Assembly: GCA_964386925.1 (NCBI GenBank)
Contig: CAYLUU010000031.1
Location: 1 to 24,508, forward strand
Direction of reading: 5' to 3'
Length of the DNA stretch: 24,508 nucleotides
From: CAG-791 sp964386925
GTDB taxonomy: Bacteria; Bacillota; Clostridia; Lachnospirales; Lachnospiraceae
Shown here: positions 1 to 7,189 of the stretch, piece by piece
Layout of the letters: each line of letters starts with the position of its first letter
Numbering within the stretch: the first letter of the stretch is position 1
Translations under genes and position numbers: made by a program
The notes under the pieces: generated by a model
Told to the model about the DNA's origin: nothing
What the model saw: only the letters and a program-made list of their open reading frames with translations
Database searches by the model: none

Positions 1-15
1 GTATCTAAGTTACCA

Positions 16-36
16 ACCCCCATTTCAAATGGGGGT
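16..36. repeat. Terminal hairpin of the IS (RE side)
   Basis: Perfect palindrome of two 10-base arms around a central C. Its core CCCCAT...ATGGGG is shared with the hairpin at 659-675 on the other side of the transposase. In IS200/IS605 elements such hairpins are the single-strand recognition sites of TnpA. Confidence 0.65.
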
Positions 37-45
37 TTATTTTTA

Positions 46-129
46 GCGGCTCCGCCGCATTTTTCTGGTTCCGCCAGAGGCGGGTCTCGCAATACCAAGA
101 TACATTCCTGGTAGCCTCCGGTGGAGGCT
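46..129. repeat. Cluster of three small hairpins behind the transposase
   Basis: Three short inverted repeats lie between the transposase stop and the RE hairpin: GCGGC/GCCGC at 46-58, TCTGG/CCAGA at 64-78 and AGCCTCC/GGAGGCT at 113-129. The first is followed on the + strand by ATTTTT, so it could stop transcription entering the element from outside. The last lies right behind the transposase stop but has no U-tract on the minus strand. Confidence 0.45.
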
Positions 130-132
130 CTT

Positions 133-555
133 TTACTTTTGACTGTCCTCTAACTTATCGTTCTCTTCTTGTTCCCTGATATAATTTCGGATTGTCTCTT
201 CGTTCACATTTCCAACTGTACTAACAAAATACCCGCGTGCCCAAAGATGCCGATCATTCCACTTAGGCCTCAATTCTGGATGCCTATCGAAAAACATCAA
301 CGCACTCTTTCCCTTAAGATACGACATAAAATCAGATACACTCATTTTGGGTGGTATCGACACATACATGTGTACATGATCAACACAGACTTTTCCTTCG
401 ATGAGGGCTACGCCCTTCATCTCGCAGAGCTTCTTGATTACCTCTACGATGTCCTTTTTGTTAGATCCGTACATTATTTTTCGCCTGTACTTTGGAATGA
501 ACACAATGTGATAGGTACAATTCCACCTCGTATGTTGTATACTTTGGTTGTCCAT
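133..555 (-). CDS. tnpA: IS200/IS605-family transposase TnpA (Y1 HUH)
   Basis: A 140-residue protein, the normal size for a Y1 single-strand transposase. The metal-binding HUH motif is H60-V-H62 in the stretch VDHVHMYVSIPP. The catalytic tyrosine is Y125 in RNYIREQE. The family motifs HIVFIPKYRRK near the N terminus and KGKSA in the middle are intact, so the enzyme looks active. It would excise and reinsert a single-stranded copy of the element by recognising the terminal hairpins. The start at 555 follows an AGGAGG ribosome site about 5-7 bases upstream. The ATG itself lies in a small palindrome, GTCCAAATGGAC, which could reduce translation, as leader structures do in IS200. No other gene lies in the element. 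Confidence 0.92.
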   Translation of the reverse strand: MDNQSIQHTRWNCTYHIVFIPKYRRKIMYGSNKKDIVEVIKKLCEMKGVALIEGKVCVDHVHMYVSIPPKMSVSDFMSYLKGKSALMFFDRHPELRPKWNDRHLWARGYFVSTVGNVNEETIRNYIREQEENDKLEDSQK

Positions 556-658
556 TTGGACCCTCCTTGATATATGTTATGGATCGCGAAACCCACAACA
601 TTTTATCAGGAGGTTTTTATTCTGGTACTCTCAGCAACGCCACTGCTTATTCCATTCA

Positions 659-675
659 CCCCATCTCAGATGGGG
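659..675. repeat. Terminal hairpin of the IS (LE side)
   Basis: Arms CCCCATCT and AGATGGGG around a single C, with the same core as the hairpin at 16-36. It lies about 100 bases upstream of the transposase start, as expected for the left end of an IS200 element. Between this hairpin and the next gene (676-774) I see nothing further. Confidence 0.6.
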
Positions 676-774
676 GATTAAAATGCGTTTTCATTCAGAT
701 CATAGTTATCCAGCGCGCTCCCTGCCAGGCCATTGCCTCTTAACTCCGCCGGCTGATCGGCATTTCACCCATTA

Positions 775-2448
775 TCATCTCGGCGTCAGCAGCGTTGCAA
801 TCGGTGCTCCGATGATGGCAGAGGCAGCCGCCTGCGTTGCAGCGGTTTCCGCTGTGGAATACCAGCTAAGCGCCTTCTTTGCCGTCTTATTGGCTCCCCG
901 AATGCCCATGGCCAGTCCCTGTGCAATCTCCGTCTGATGATCCATCTCGCGCGAGAGAATAAAGGCATCAATGTGCTGGTTGTTCAGCGCCTGCAGATAG
1001 CCGTAAACAACGGCCGCTGCCTGATAATCCTCCGACGGAACGCTGACATAGCCCTGTTCCGAGCAGATGATGCTGCGGACCTGACCGTTCGGTGCCAGCA
1101 TCGCCGGCGTTGACATATAATCGGTGAACACATCAATGTTCGCCATGGTCACATAACTGGAGGACTGTGTGTGGTTGACCTTGGTCGGATAGTTGGTCGT
1201 CTGCAGCCAAACGAGCGGATCATACAGCGGATAATCGTACGGATGGACAGCTACGTCCCAGCCGATGTTGCCGCCGGCACTGATCGTCTGATTAAAGAGA
1301 GCCAGCCACGTCTGTCCTGCATAATGCAAGGAGGAATCCGCCACCGCATATTCATTGTCTACGCAGGTATAAACCCGGCAGTTTGCGTTTGCAGACTTTA
1401 ATCCGTTGTAGAAAATCCGGAAGGCTTTCGCGTATTCCGCCGTGAACACGTTAATGCCTGCGCCGGCCGTCATGTAGTGCCACGGAGATCTGGCATTGAT
1501 CTCATTTCCGACAATCCAGTTGTCAACCGTCCCATGTCCCGTGTTCGAGAATCTCTCGCCCAGGAAGGCCGCCACAGCCTCCAGCTTCTCAACCGCCGCC
1601 TGATCCACCGTGTTGAAGGCATAATAGTTCTGCGACGTATTATCTCTGGACAGGGGATGCACGTAGGTTCCGCCTGCAGCCCAGTTGTTCAGCAGGATCA
1701 GCGTCACCTGAATCCCCTGATTGTTCATCAGCGGCACCAGATCATCGAGCTGACCAACCGCCGCCTTGCTGAAGGTATAGGTCTTGCCGTTGTAGTTGTA
1801 GGTAATGCCGGTTCCGGAGAGAATGTCACCCAGCAGAACATTGTACGTGATCTGCTGAACCCCTGCGCTCTTCACGGTCCCGCTGTGCAGGAGCGTCGAC
1901 TCCGGCAGGAGACCTTTTTTGCCATGGTCCCTGCGCGCCGTCGTATGGGTTGCTGTTGCCTCCGGGTTCTGCACATAAATGGCATTGGAAACTGCCACAT
2001 AAGCGCCGCTTCGCTTCACACAGACAGTGAACTTCTTACACAGATTAGAGCTCGCCGTATTCTTATTCAGAGGGAAAACAAAACTTGCCGACTTCCCGGC
2101 ATAGGCCACTGCCACTTCCGTTCCGACATTATCCGCCTGATTCACAGAGGAGGCGATGAGATGATACACGCCGTCATCCGAGGAAGGAATCGCAGATGCT
2201 GTTGCCGTCACCACGACATTGCTGCCCTGAATCACCGCCGCCTTATTCGTTACACTATAAGCTGTTGCCGCCTCTGCGGTTATCGCACCGTCCACGGTAA
2301 AGCCGCTCTCCTGTACGGCAGCAATGCTCTGTTCTTCCGACTGCCTGGCCGTCAGCAAAGTTCCCGCAGTCATAAGTCCGGTCGTCAGCAGCAGTGAAGC
2401 TGCTGCAGCCGTCACGGCTGCACGCAGCATGTTTTCGATCTTTCTCAT
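775..2448 (-). CDS. Secreted glycoside-hydrolase-like protein (DUF5722 type)
   Basis: A 557-residue protein with a signal peptide (MRKIENMLRAAVTAAAASLL... to about residue 34), a beta-rich N-terminal part (about 60-165) and a TIM-barrel-like domain (about 195-530). Two acidic sites match the layout of clan GH-A retaining hydrolases: WIVGNEIN with E316 as candidate acid/base, and ICSEQGY with E464 as candidate nucleophile. HPYDYP at 402-407 lies between them. The overall pattern fits the DUF5722 family. The substrate is unknown, probably a polysaccharide or surface glycan. The start is set by AAGGGGAGA a few bases upstream of ATG. It ends at LLTPR with no cell-wall anchor, so it is probably released. 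It stands alone between the IS and a scaffold gap. I recognise the family only moderately well. Confidence 0.8.
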   Translation of the reverse strand: MRKIENMLRAAVTAAAASLLLTTGLMTAGTLLTARQSEEQSIAAVQESGFTVDGAITAEAATAYSVTNKAAVIQGSNVVVTATASAIPSSDDGVYHLIASSVNQADNVGTEVAVAYAGKSASFVFPLNKNTASSNLCKKFTVCVKRSGAYVAVSNAIYVQNPEATATHTTARRDHGKKGLLPESTLLHSGTVKSAGVQQITYNVLLGDILSGTGITYNYNGKTYTFSKAAVGQLDDLVPLMNNQGIQVTLILLNNWAAGGTYVHPLSRDNTSQNYYAFNTVDQAAVEKLEAVAAFLGERFSNTGHGTVDNWIVGNEINARSPWHYMTAGAGINVFTAEYAKAFRIFYNGLKSANANCRVYTCVDNEYAVADSSLHYAGQTWLALFNQTISAGGNIGWDVAVHPYDYPLYDPLVWLQTTNYPTKVNHTQSSSYVTMANIDVFTDYMSTPAMLAPNGQVRSIICSEQGYVSVPSEDYQAAAVVYGYLQALNNQHIDAFILSREMDHQTEIAQGLAMGIRGANKTAKKALSWYSTAETAATQAAASAIIGAPIATLLTPR

Positions 2449-2556
2449 GCCTCTCTCCCCTTCCAGTACATCGATTACAAACGATATCCTGTGCTTACTG
2501 TTAAAGTCCGCTCATACAGACACAATTCAGCATTTTAGCAAAGCATTCTGAAGAAA

Positions 2557-2656
2557 NNNNNNNNNNNNNNNNNNNNNNNNNNNNNNNNNNNNNNNNNNNN
2601 NNNNNNNNNNNNNNNNNNNNNNNNNNNNNNNNNNNNNNNNNNNNNNNNNNNNNNNN
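2557..2656. other. Scaffold gap (100 N)
   Basis: Exactly 100 N, the usual placeholder for a gap of unknown size. The MATE gene on its right enters the gap without a stop. The bases on its left (2449-2556) hold only the upstream region of the DUF5722-like gene, so any reading frame carried across the N is arbitrary. Confidence 0.97.
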
Positions 2657-3955
2657 CATCAGCAATGCAATGACTACCGACACAATCATGGTCACTGCAT
2701 GCGAAAAGGCAATACCGTTCGCCCCGAAAAGGCGATTCATCACCATCAGCACCGGCAGGAACACCAGCCCCTTATCCAGAAGCGAAACCACAATGGCATA
2801 TCCAGCCTTCCCGGTTGCCTGCAGGAACGTCTGACAGGTTTGATAAACGGCATAGATCGGTCCCACGCACACACTCGCTATGACGAAGAATTCGCCGTAG
2901 GCAATCACGCTCTCATCCTGAATGAATGCTCCTACCATTGCCCTGCGGAAAACAATAATTACCCCTGCCAGCAGTGCCCCGACCAGAACACAGACCATTG
3001 CCATCTTCCGAACAATCTCATACATTCTCCTGTAACTCTTGCTGCCGTAGTTGTAGGAAATGGCCGGCTGCATTCCCATGCAAAAGCCTAGAATCAGCAT
3101 CGTCACAATAAGTCCCATCTTGCCGGCCACGCTCTGCGCCGCAAGATAGGTCGAGCCATGCGCTACCATGAGCCGGTTCTGCACAGCGCTCGACACACTG
3201 CTCAGAACCGTAGAGAACGTCATCGGCAATCCAAGAGTCAGGACAGGCAGCACAATATTTTTTGATGCCTTCACCTTCCTGAATTCCGGCAGGAACTGCG
3301 GCTTTTTGCATTTCAGAATCCAGATCACAAGGACAAAGCTCATGACGTTCCCCAGAACCGTTGCCAGCGCTGCACCGAATACATCCCATTGGAAAACAAG
3401 GACGAACAGCCCATCCAGCACAATATTCAGAAAGGTCCCCGCGAGATTCGCCATCATCGGTGTAGCTGCCTCTCCATCGGAGCGCAGAATATTGCCATAG
3501 GTCTGCGAGAACATCACAAAAGGGCTCGACAATGCGAACACCCTAAGGTAAATCATCGCATCCGCGAGGAATGCTTCCTCTGCCCCCAGCATTCGGCAAA
3601 GCGGCTGTGCGAAAGCGAACACCGCTGCGCCATACACAATCCCGATCACCAGGGCGCTGGTGCTGCAGAAGGTGGAAACGGCACGAATTCTCCCGTAATC
3701 TTTCTCTCCGAGCGCAATGGACACAGACGTGCCGCCGCCGACGCCAAAGAGCGTCCCGATGCCGGACAGGATCGTGAATACCGGCATGCAGATGGATATG
3801 GCAGAAATCTTATTCGGATCCCCTGTCTGCCCGATAAAAAAGGTATCCGCCAGGTTATAGAGGATCATAACTACAATGACAATCATCGCCGGCAGTGACA
3901 AACGCACCACCAGCTGTCCAAAGCTCCCCTGCTCCATAACCTTTTCGTTTCTCAT
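2657..3955 (-). CDS. MATE-family multidrug/sodium efflux transporter, 3' end lost in gap
   Basis: About 433 residues are visible before the gap. The family is recognisable from the start (GSFGQLVVRLSLPAMIVIVV, then LYNLADTFFIGQTGD), the central LRSDGEA, and the second half with FCMGMQPAISYNYGSKSYRR. Twelve membrane segments would be expected and nearly all are present, so only the tail is missing. MATE proteins export cationic drugs or metabolites in exchange for Na+ or H+. I chose the ATG at 3955 (MRNEKVMEQG) because AGAGGTG lies 7 bases upstream. A longer frame to 4000 has no ribosome site. It is divergent from the TetR-type gene at 4169, a layout in which the regulator commonly represses the pump. 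An inverted repeat (3978-4061) lies 22 bases upstream of the start codon. Confidence 0.9.
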
Positions 3956-3977
3956 TTCGTTCACCTCTTTTGTTATT

Positions 3978-4061
3978 TGTTCAGCACTTGATGATTCCAA
4001 CGAGAATCGACCGCCTCACAGACAAATTCACGATTGAAATCGTCAGGTGTCTGCTGAACAG
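3978..4061 (-). repeat. Long imperfect inverted repeat, copy a (leader of MATE gene)
   Basis: The arms begin TGTTCAGCA on the left and end TGCTGAACA on the right. An inner TTCAATCGTGAAT (minus strand) pairs imperfectly with GATTCTCGTTGGAA. It shares sequence and orientation with copies at 6155-6236 and 14733-14808. It would fold in the 5' leader of the MATE mRNA, 22 bases before the start codon. Confidence 0.7.
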
Positions 4062-4098
4062 CCTTCCAATTTGTAGCTTTAATGTTTTTCTTAATGTC

Positions 4099-4127
4099 TT
4101 GCTGTAATCAAGAATATTCCATATATT
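4099..4127 (+). promoter_or_regulatory. Likely sigma-70 promoter of the TetR-type gene
   Basis: TTGCTG at 4099-4104, a 17-base spacer, and TATATT at 4122-4127, about 40 bases upstream of the ATG at 4169. The region is AT-rich compared with its surroundings. Confidence 0.5.
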
Positions 4128-4168
4128 TATATAGAACAACCGACAATCCATCGTTAGGTGTAGCGTTA

Positions 4169-4575
4169 ATGAATACAGAGAACAACAAACGATATCAGAA
4201 CACAGAGGAGCGCATTCTAGGAGCCTATTCACAGCTAGCCGGTGAGAAGCTTCTGGCCAATATCACCGTCAGCGATATCTGCCGTCTGGCCGGCATTCAC
4301 CGCACTTCTTTTTACCGGCATTATCAGGATATTCCGGAATTGCAGCGAGAGGTGACAATGCTGCAGATTGGCAAGCTGCTCAAACTATTTGCTGCTGCCG
4401 GTCAATGGGATTTACGCGAGGGACTGGTCGCGCAGCTGTCCTTTTTTGAACGCAACAAGGATGTGGTAAAGAGGAATCTTGACTCGTTGACTGATGTAAA
4501 GCGCCTTAGCCAGTCTCTTTCGCTGCAGACAGGCGACCACTTCCACGAGGAAATGTGCCACCGCTATCACTGCCG
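4169..4575 (+). CDS. TetR/AcrR-family transcriptional regulator, 3' end lost in gap
   Basis: About 135 residues are visible. The N-terminal DNA-binding domain is typical: RILGAYSQLAGEKLLANITV, then the helix-turn-helix SDICRLAGIHRTSFYRHYQD, with the usual T-x-FY-x-HY signature. The C-terminal ligand-binding half starts but is cut off by the N block; a full protein would be about 180-200 residues. The ATG at 4169 follows AGGTG 8 bases upstream. It is divergent from the MATE pump and is the natural candidate to repress it, with the 213-base intergenic region as operator. The ligand cannot be inferred. In the opposite frame this stretch reads as if it continued MgtE across the gap, but that is an artefact. 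Confidence 0.85.
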
Positions 4576-4675
4576 NNNNNNNNNNNNNNNNNNNNNNNNN
4601 NNNNNNNNNNNNNNNNNNNNNNNNNNNNNNNNNNNNNNNNNNNNNNNNNNNNNNNNNNNNNNNNNNNNNNNNNNN
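4576..4675. other. Scaffold gap (100 N)
   Basis: A second block of exactly 100 N. It separates the truncated TetR-type gene on the left from the 3' end of mgtE on the right. The two are convergent and both enter the gap without a stop codon, so the true gap must hold both gene ends. Confidence 0.97.
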
Positions 4676-6034
4676 GTGCAGCAAATGCGTCGCGATCTGG
4701 AAATACGTCAGCAGTGATACCGCATCCACAATCGTGGTGATCAAGGGCGATGCCATCACGGCAGGATCCAGATGAATTCTCGCTGCCAGAAGCGGCAGTG
4801 TGCAGCCAATGCATTTAGCGAATACAACCACGACCACCAATGTCAGGCACACCACCAGAGCCACTGTCACCTCCAGCCGATCCAACAGGAGGAGCTTGAC
4901 AAAATTGGCTACTGACAAGGTTACACCGCACATGAAGGCGACGCGCAGCTCCTTCCACAACACCTTCGGAAGATCCGAAAACTCCACCTCATCCAGCGAC
5001 AGTCCGCGAATGATGGATACCGATGCCTGTGAGCCCGCATTTCCGCCCGTATCCATCAGCATGGGAATGTATGCTGTCAATACCACATAGGCCGCAAGAG
5101 CATTCTCGTATCCGGTAATGATGGCTCCGGTGAACGTGGCAGATACCATCAGGATCAACAGCCATGGCATACGATTTTTATAGGTTTCCAGAATCGTTGT
5201 CTTGAAATAAGTCTTATCCGAAGGAACGATAGCCGCCATCTTCTCAATATCCTCAGTGGCCTCTTCCTCCATGATATCCACGACGTCATCGATGGTGATG
5301 ATGCCGACCATTCGGTTCTCGTTATCCACGACCGGCATGGCCGTGAAATCATATTTCTGGAAAACATCTGCCACTTCCTCCTGATCCATCAGGGTTCCAA
5401 TGGAGATGATGTTCTCATTCATGATATCCCCGATGATCTCATCCGGCTTGTGAATGAGAAGATACCGGAGTGCCACGGTTCCGACCAGTACTCGTTCCTT
5501 GTCCAGAACATAGCAGATGTTGACCGTTTCTGAATCCAGTCCGATGTCACGAATGCGGTTGATTGCATCCGCCACCGTCATGTCTTCCTTCAGATCCACA
5601 TACTCCACCGTCATGATAGAGCCAGCGGAATCCTCCGGATAACGCAGCAGATGATTGATGTCCGCCCGCGTGTCCGGTCTGGCATTGGCCAGAATTTTCT
5701 TAACAACGTTGGCAGGCATCTCCTCCAGAAGATCCGTTGCATCGTCGGCCATCAGGTTATCGATAATGTTGGATGCTTCCTTGTCCGAAAGCGATGAAAT
5801 GATGTACTGCTGATCGTCAATTTCCAGATCCGCGAATACGTCCGCTGCCATACTCTTTGGCAGGATGCGGAATATTTTGAGAGAATCTTCGTCCTCCAGG
5901 TCATCCATGATGGCTGCAATGTCTGCTGCCTGCATCTCAGCGGCCGTCTGACGAAGCTTGGTATACTGCTTGGATTCCAGGAGTCCGATCAGAAGCTCCT
6001 CGTTCTGCTGTTCCTCTTCTTCTCTAAGTTCCAT
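4676..6034 (-). CDS. mgtE: Magnesium transporter MgtE, 3' end lost in gap
   Basis: 453 residues are visible out of roughly 450-460, so only the last few are missing. The order is an N domain of acidic helical repeats (about 10-130), two CBS domains (about 135-260; SAGSIMTVEYV and FTAMPVVDNENRMVGIITIDD), a connecting helix and five membrane helices. The pore signature PMLMDTGGNAGSQASVSIIR is present, as is the acidic residue of the last helix (D437 in TTIVDAVSLL), which lines the Mg2+ path in characterised MgtE. The protein imports Mg2+ and closes when cytosolic Mg2+ binds the N/CBS domains. The ATG at 6034 is 11 bases from AGGAG. It lies inside a short upstream frame (5989-6111). I see no M-box (ykoK) riboswitch motif upstream. 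Confidence 0.95.
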
Positions 6035-6111
6035 GGCATGAAATCTCCTATCTGTGTGGTTTTACTGCAACTTCGCCCTGGGGCCGGATTGTCTGATGTT
6101 CCGTGTTCCAT
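5989..6111 (-). CDS. Short upstream ORF overlapping the mgtE start (candidate leader peptide)
   Basis: A 40-codon frame, MEHGTSDNPAPGRSCSKTTQ and on, ending in TGA inside mgtE. It starts 77 bases before mgtE and overlaps it by 46 bases out of frame. Its ribosome site, GGGAGGTGG about 7 bases before the ATG, is better than that of mgtE. Ribosomes that translate it would pass over the mgtE start, so it could lower or couple mgtE translation. Proline codons (NPAP, then MPW) recall the Mg2+-sensing leader peptides of enterobacterial mgtA and mgtC, but the sequence is unrelated and that link is only an idea. The peptide resembles nothing I know. Confidence 0.4.
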   Translation of the reverse strand: MEHGTSDNPAPGRSCSKTTQIGDFMPWNLEKKRNSRTRSF

Positions 6112-6154
6112 GAAAAACCACCTCCCTTCATGCCATAGTGAAATGTCCTGGTAA

Positions 6155-6236
6155 CTGTTTCAACCCACCTCAATTTCAATCATGTATCCGGTCGTAAACG
6201 ACCAACTCATGTTGAAAACGTCAGGTACTAGACAAA
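6155..6236 (-). repeat. Long imperfect inverted repeat, copy b (mgtE leader)
   Basis: The centre is GGTCGT-AA-ACGACC (6190-6203), enclosed by TTCAATCATG and CATGTTGAA. The outer parts carry TTGAAATTG and ACGTCAGG-type blocks seen in the other two copies. It ends 44 bases before the short ORF that precedes mgtE, in the same orientation as copies a and c relative to the downstream gene. Confidence 0.65.
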
Positions 6237-6261
6237 AGAAAACAAGCTCTGAATGGTTAGT

Positions 6262-6903
6262 TTAGTCTCCCGCCTGTTCAATGTCAAAGCCATAGAAGCC
6301 TTTTTCCACACAGTTAACCGTAATCTTACCGCCGCTTAACTCGCACATTTTCTGCCGGATGCAATCGACCTTCTCTGCCGGCACCACAATGCGCTGTGAC
6401 ACCTTGTCCGTATATTGAATATCCTCCGTTTGGATCTTCTCCTTTTCCAGCGAATATCGTACCGAATCGAGCAATGAGTATTCCATCAACAGCTCCAGTA
6501 TCTCGCCCTCCCGCATGCAGACCGGACCCGCTGCCGCAAGTGCAGCCTGCGCCGCACTGGTATAGGCACGCACCAATCCGCCGGTCCCCAGAAGCGTCCC
6601 TCCAAAGTAACGGGTCACCACGATCAACAGGCCGGTGCACTCTGCTCCCTCGATGACATTCAGAATCGGCAGCCCTGCTGTTCCCTGCGGCTCGCCGTCA
6701 TCAGACGCCTTTTTGCGGTCCCGTTTCTCACCGAGGACATAGGCATAGCAGTGATGTCTCGCATCATAGTGCTGTTTGCGAATTCGATTTATATGCTCTG
6801 CTGCTTCTTCTTCCGATTGGATCGGTATGGCTTCTCCGAGGAAACGGGACTTTTTCTCCTCATATTCTCCATGTCCGGTTGTTGTAATTGTGTAGTAGGA
6901 CAT
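6262..6903 (-). CDS. YigZ/IMPACT-family protein (UPF0029)
   Basis: 213 residues, normal for YigZ. The N-terminal IMPACT domain (about 1-125) has KKSRFLGEAIPI, the His-rich HYDARHHCYAYVLG, SDDGEPQGTAGLPIL and VTRYFGGTLLGTGGLVRAY, all family signatures. The C-terminal part (about 140-205) is the ferredoxin-like DUF1949 domain. The family is linked to translation and nucleic-acid binding through eukaryotic IMPACT, but the bacterial role is not settled. I use ATG 6903 (MSYYTITTT) because GGGAGG lies 6 bases upstream. A longer frame to 6939 lacks a ribosome site. It stands alone between the mgtE leader and the penicillin-binding protein gene, all on the same strand. Confidence 0.92.
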   Translation of the reverse strand: MSYYTITTTGHGEYEEKKSRFLGEAIPIQSEEEAAEHINRIRKQHYDARHHCYAYVLGEKRDRKKASDDGEPQGTAGLPILNVIEGAECTGLLIVVTRYFGGTLLGTGGLVRAYTSAAQAALAAAGPVCMREGEILELLMEYSLLDSVRYSLEKEKIQTEDIQYTDKVSQRIVVPAEKVDCIRQKMCELSGGKITVNCVEKGFYGFDIEQAGD

Positions 6904-6993
6904 TGCGTTCCTCCCATCATGCTCTCGATTACTGCTCACGCCGCTGGTTCATTCCCGTATATTCTTTTCGCAAGTGACGTTCCCGACCGATAA

Positions 6994-7022
6994 ATTAGCG
7001 ATAAAAAACTCAACAATGTAAA
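6994..7022 (-). promoter_or_regulatory. Possible promoter of the yigZ-like gene
   Basis: On the minus strand TTTACA (7017-7022), a 17-base spacer and GCTAAT (6994-6999) lie in a short AT-rich stretch about 90 bases upstream of the start codon. The -10 box is weak. Confidence 0.33.
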
Positions 7023-7076
7023 TATTTCTTCTGCCGTTTATGCAAATCTGCCGCCCACGAATTGTTGTCATAACAG

Positions 7077-7119
7077 CAGGAGGCGACCGGCCACCTTACG
7101 AATGGCCCGCCGCCTCCTG
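7077..7119 (-). terminator. Strong hairpin downstream of the penicillin-binding protein gene
   Basis: Two 17-base arms, starting CAGGAGGCG and ending CGCCTCCTG, pair at 15 of 17 positions around a 9-base loop. It lies 70 bases past the stop of the gene that ends at 7190. There is no good U-tract on either strand, so it may act as a pausing or 3'-end-stabilising structure instead of a classical terminator. Confidence 0.5.
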
Positions 7120-7189
7120 TATACAGTCAGTCAAAGAGCTACTGACAAATCTGCATCTCTTACAGTGCCGCACAAGCTCATCCTATCCA

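Larger units (their letters stand above)
16..676 (-). mobile_element. IS200/IS605-family insertion sequence, single-gene (IS200 type)
   Basis: One Y1 transposase gene is flanked by near-identical short hairpins: ACCCCCATTT/AAATGGGGGT at 16-36 and CCCCATCT/AGATGGGG at 659-675. No tnpB is present. The roughly 660 bp span fits the IS200 group, which carries subterminal palindromes rather than terminal inverted repeats and makes no target duplication. The transposase reads leftward, so the left end (LE) is near 676 and the right end (RE) near 16. The exact cleavage sites cannot be placed by eye, so the limits given are those of the hairpins. Confidence 0.7.

Noticed and set aside
2501..2556. Apparent C terminus of the MATE protein left of the first gap
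   Set aside because: It only joins by counting the 100 N. The 17 residues are not MATE-like and the gap size is unknown.
4150..4171. CGTTAGGTG near the TetR start, which recalls the M-box (ykoK) riboswitch core
   Set aside because: None of the other conserved M-box segments is nearby and it is not upstream of mgtE. It is the ribosome site of the TetR-type gene.
4412..4717. Reading frames running through the N block at 4576-4675, which seem to extend MgtE leftward or the TetR-type gene rightward
   Set aside because: The frame across 100 placeholder N is meaningless. The minus-strand sequence left of the gap is the antisense of a clear TetR-family helix-turn-helix gene.
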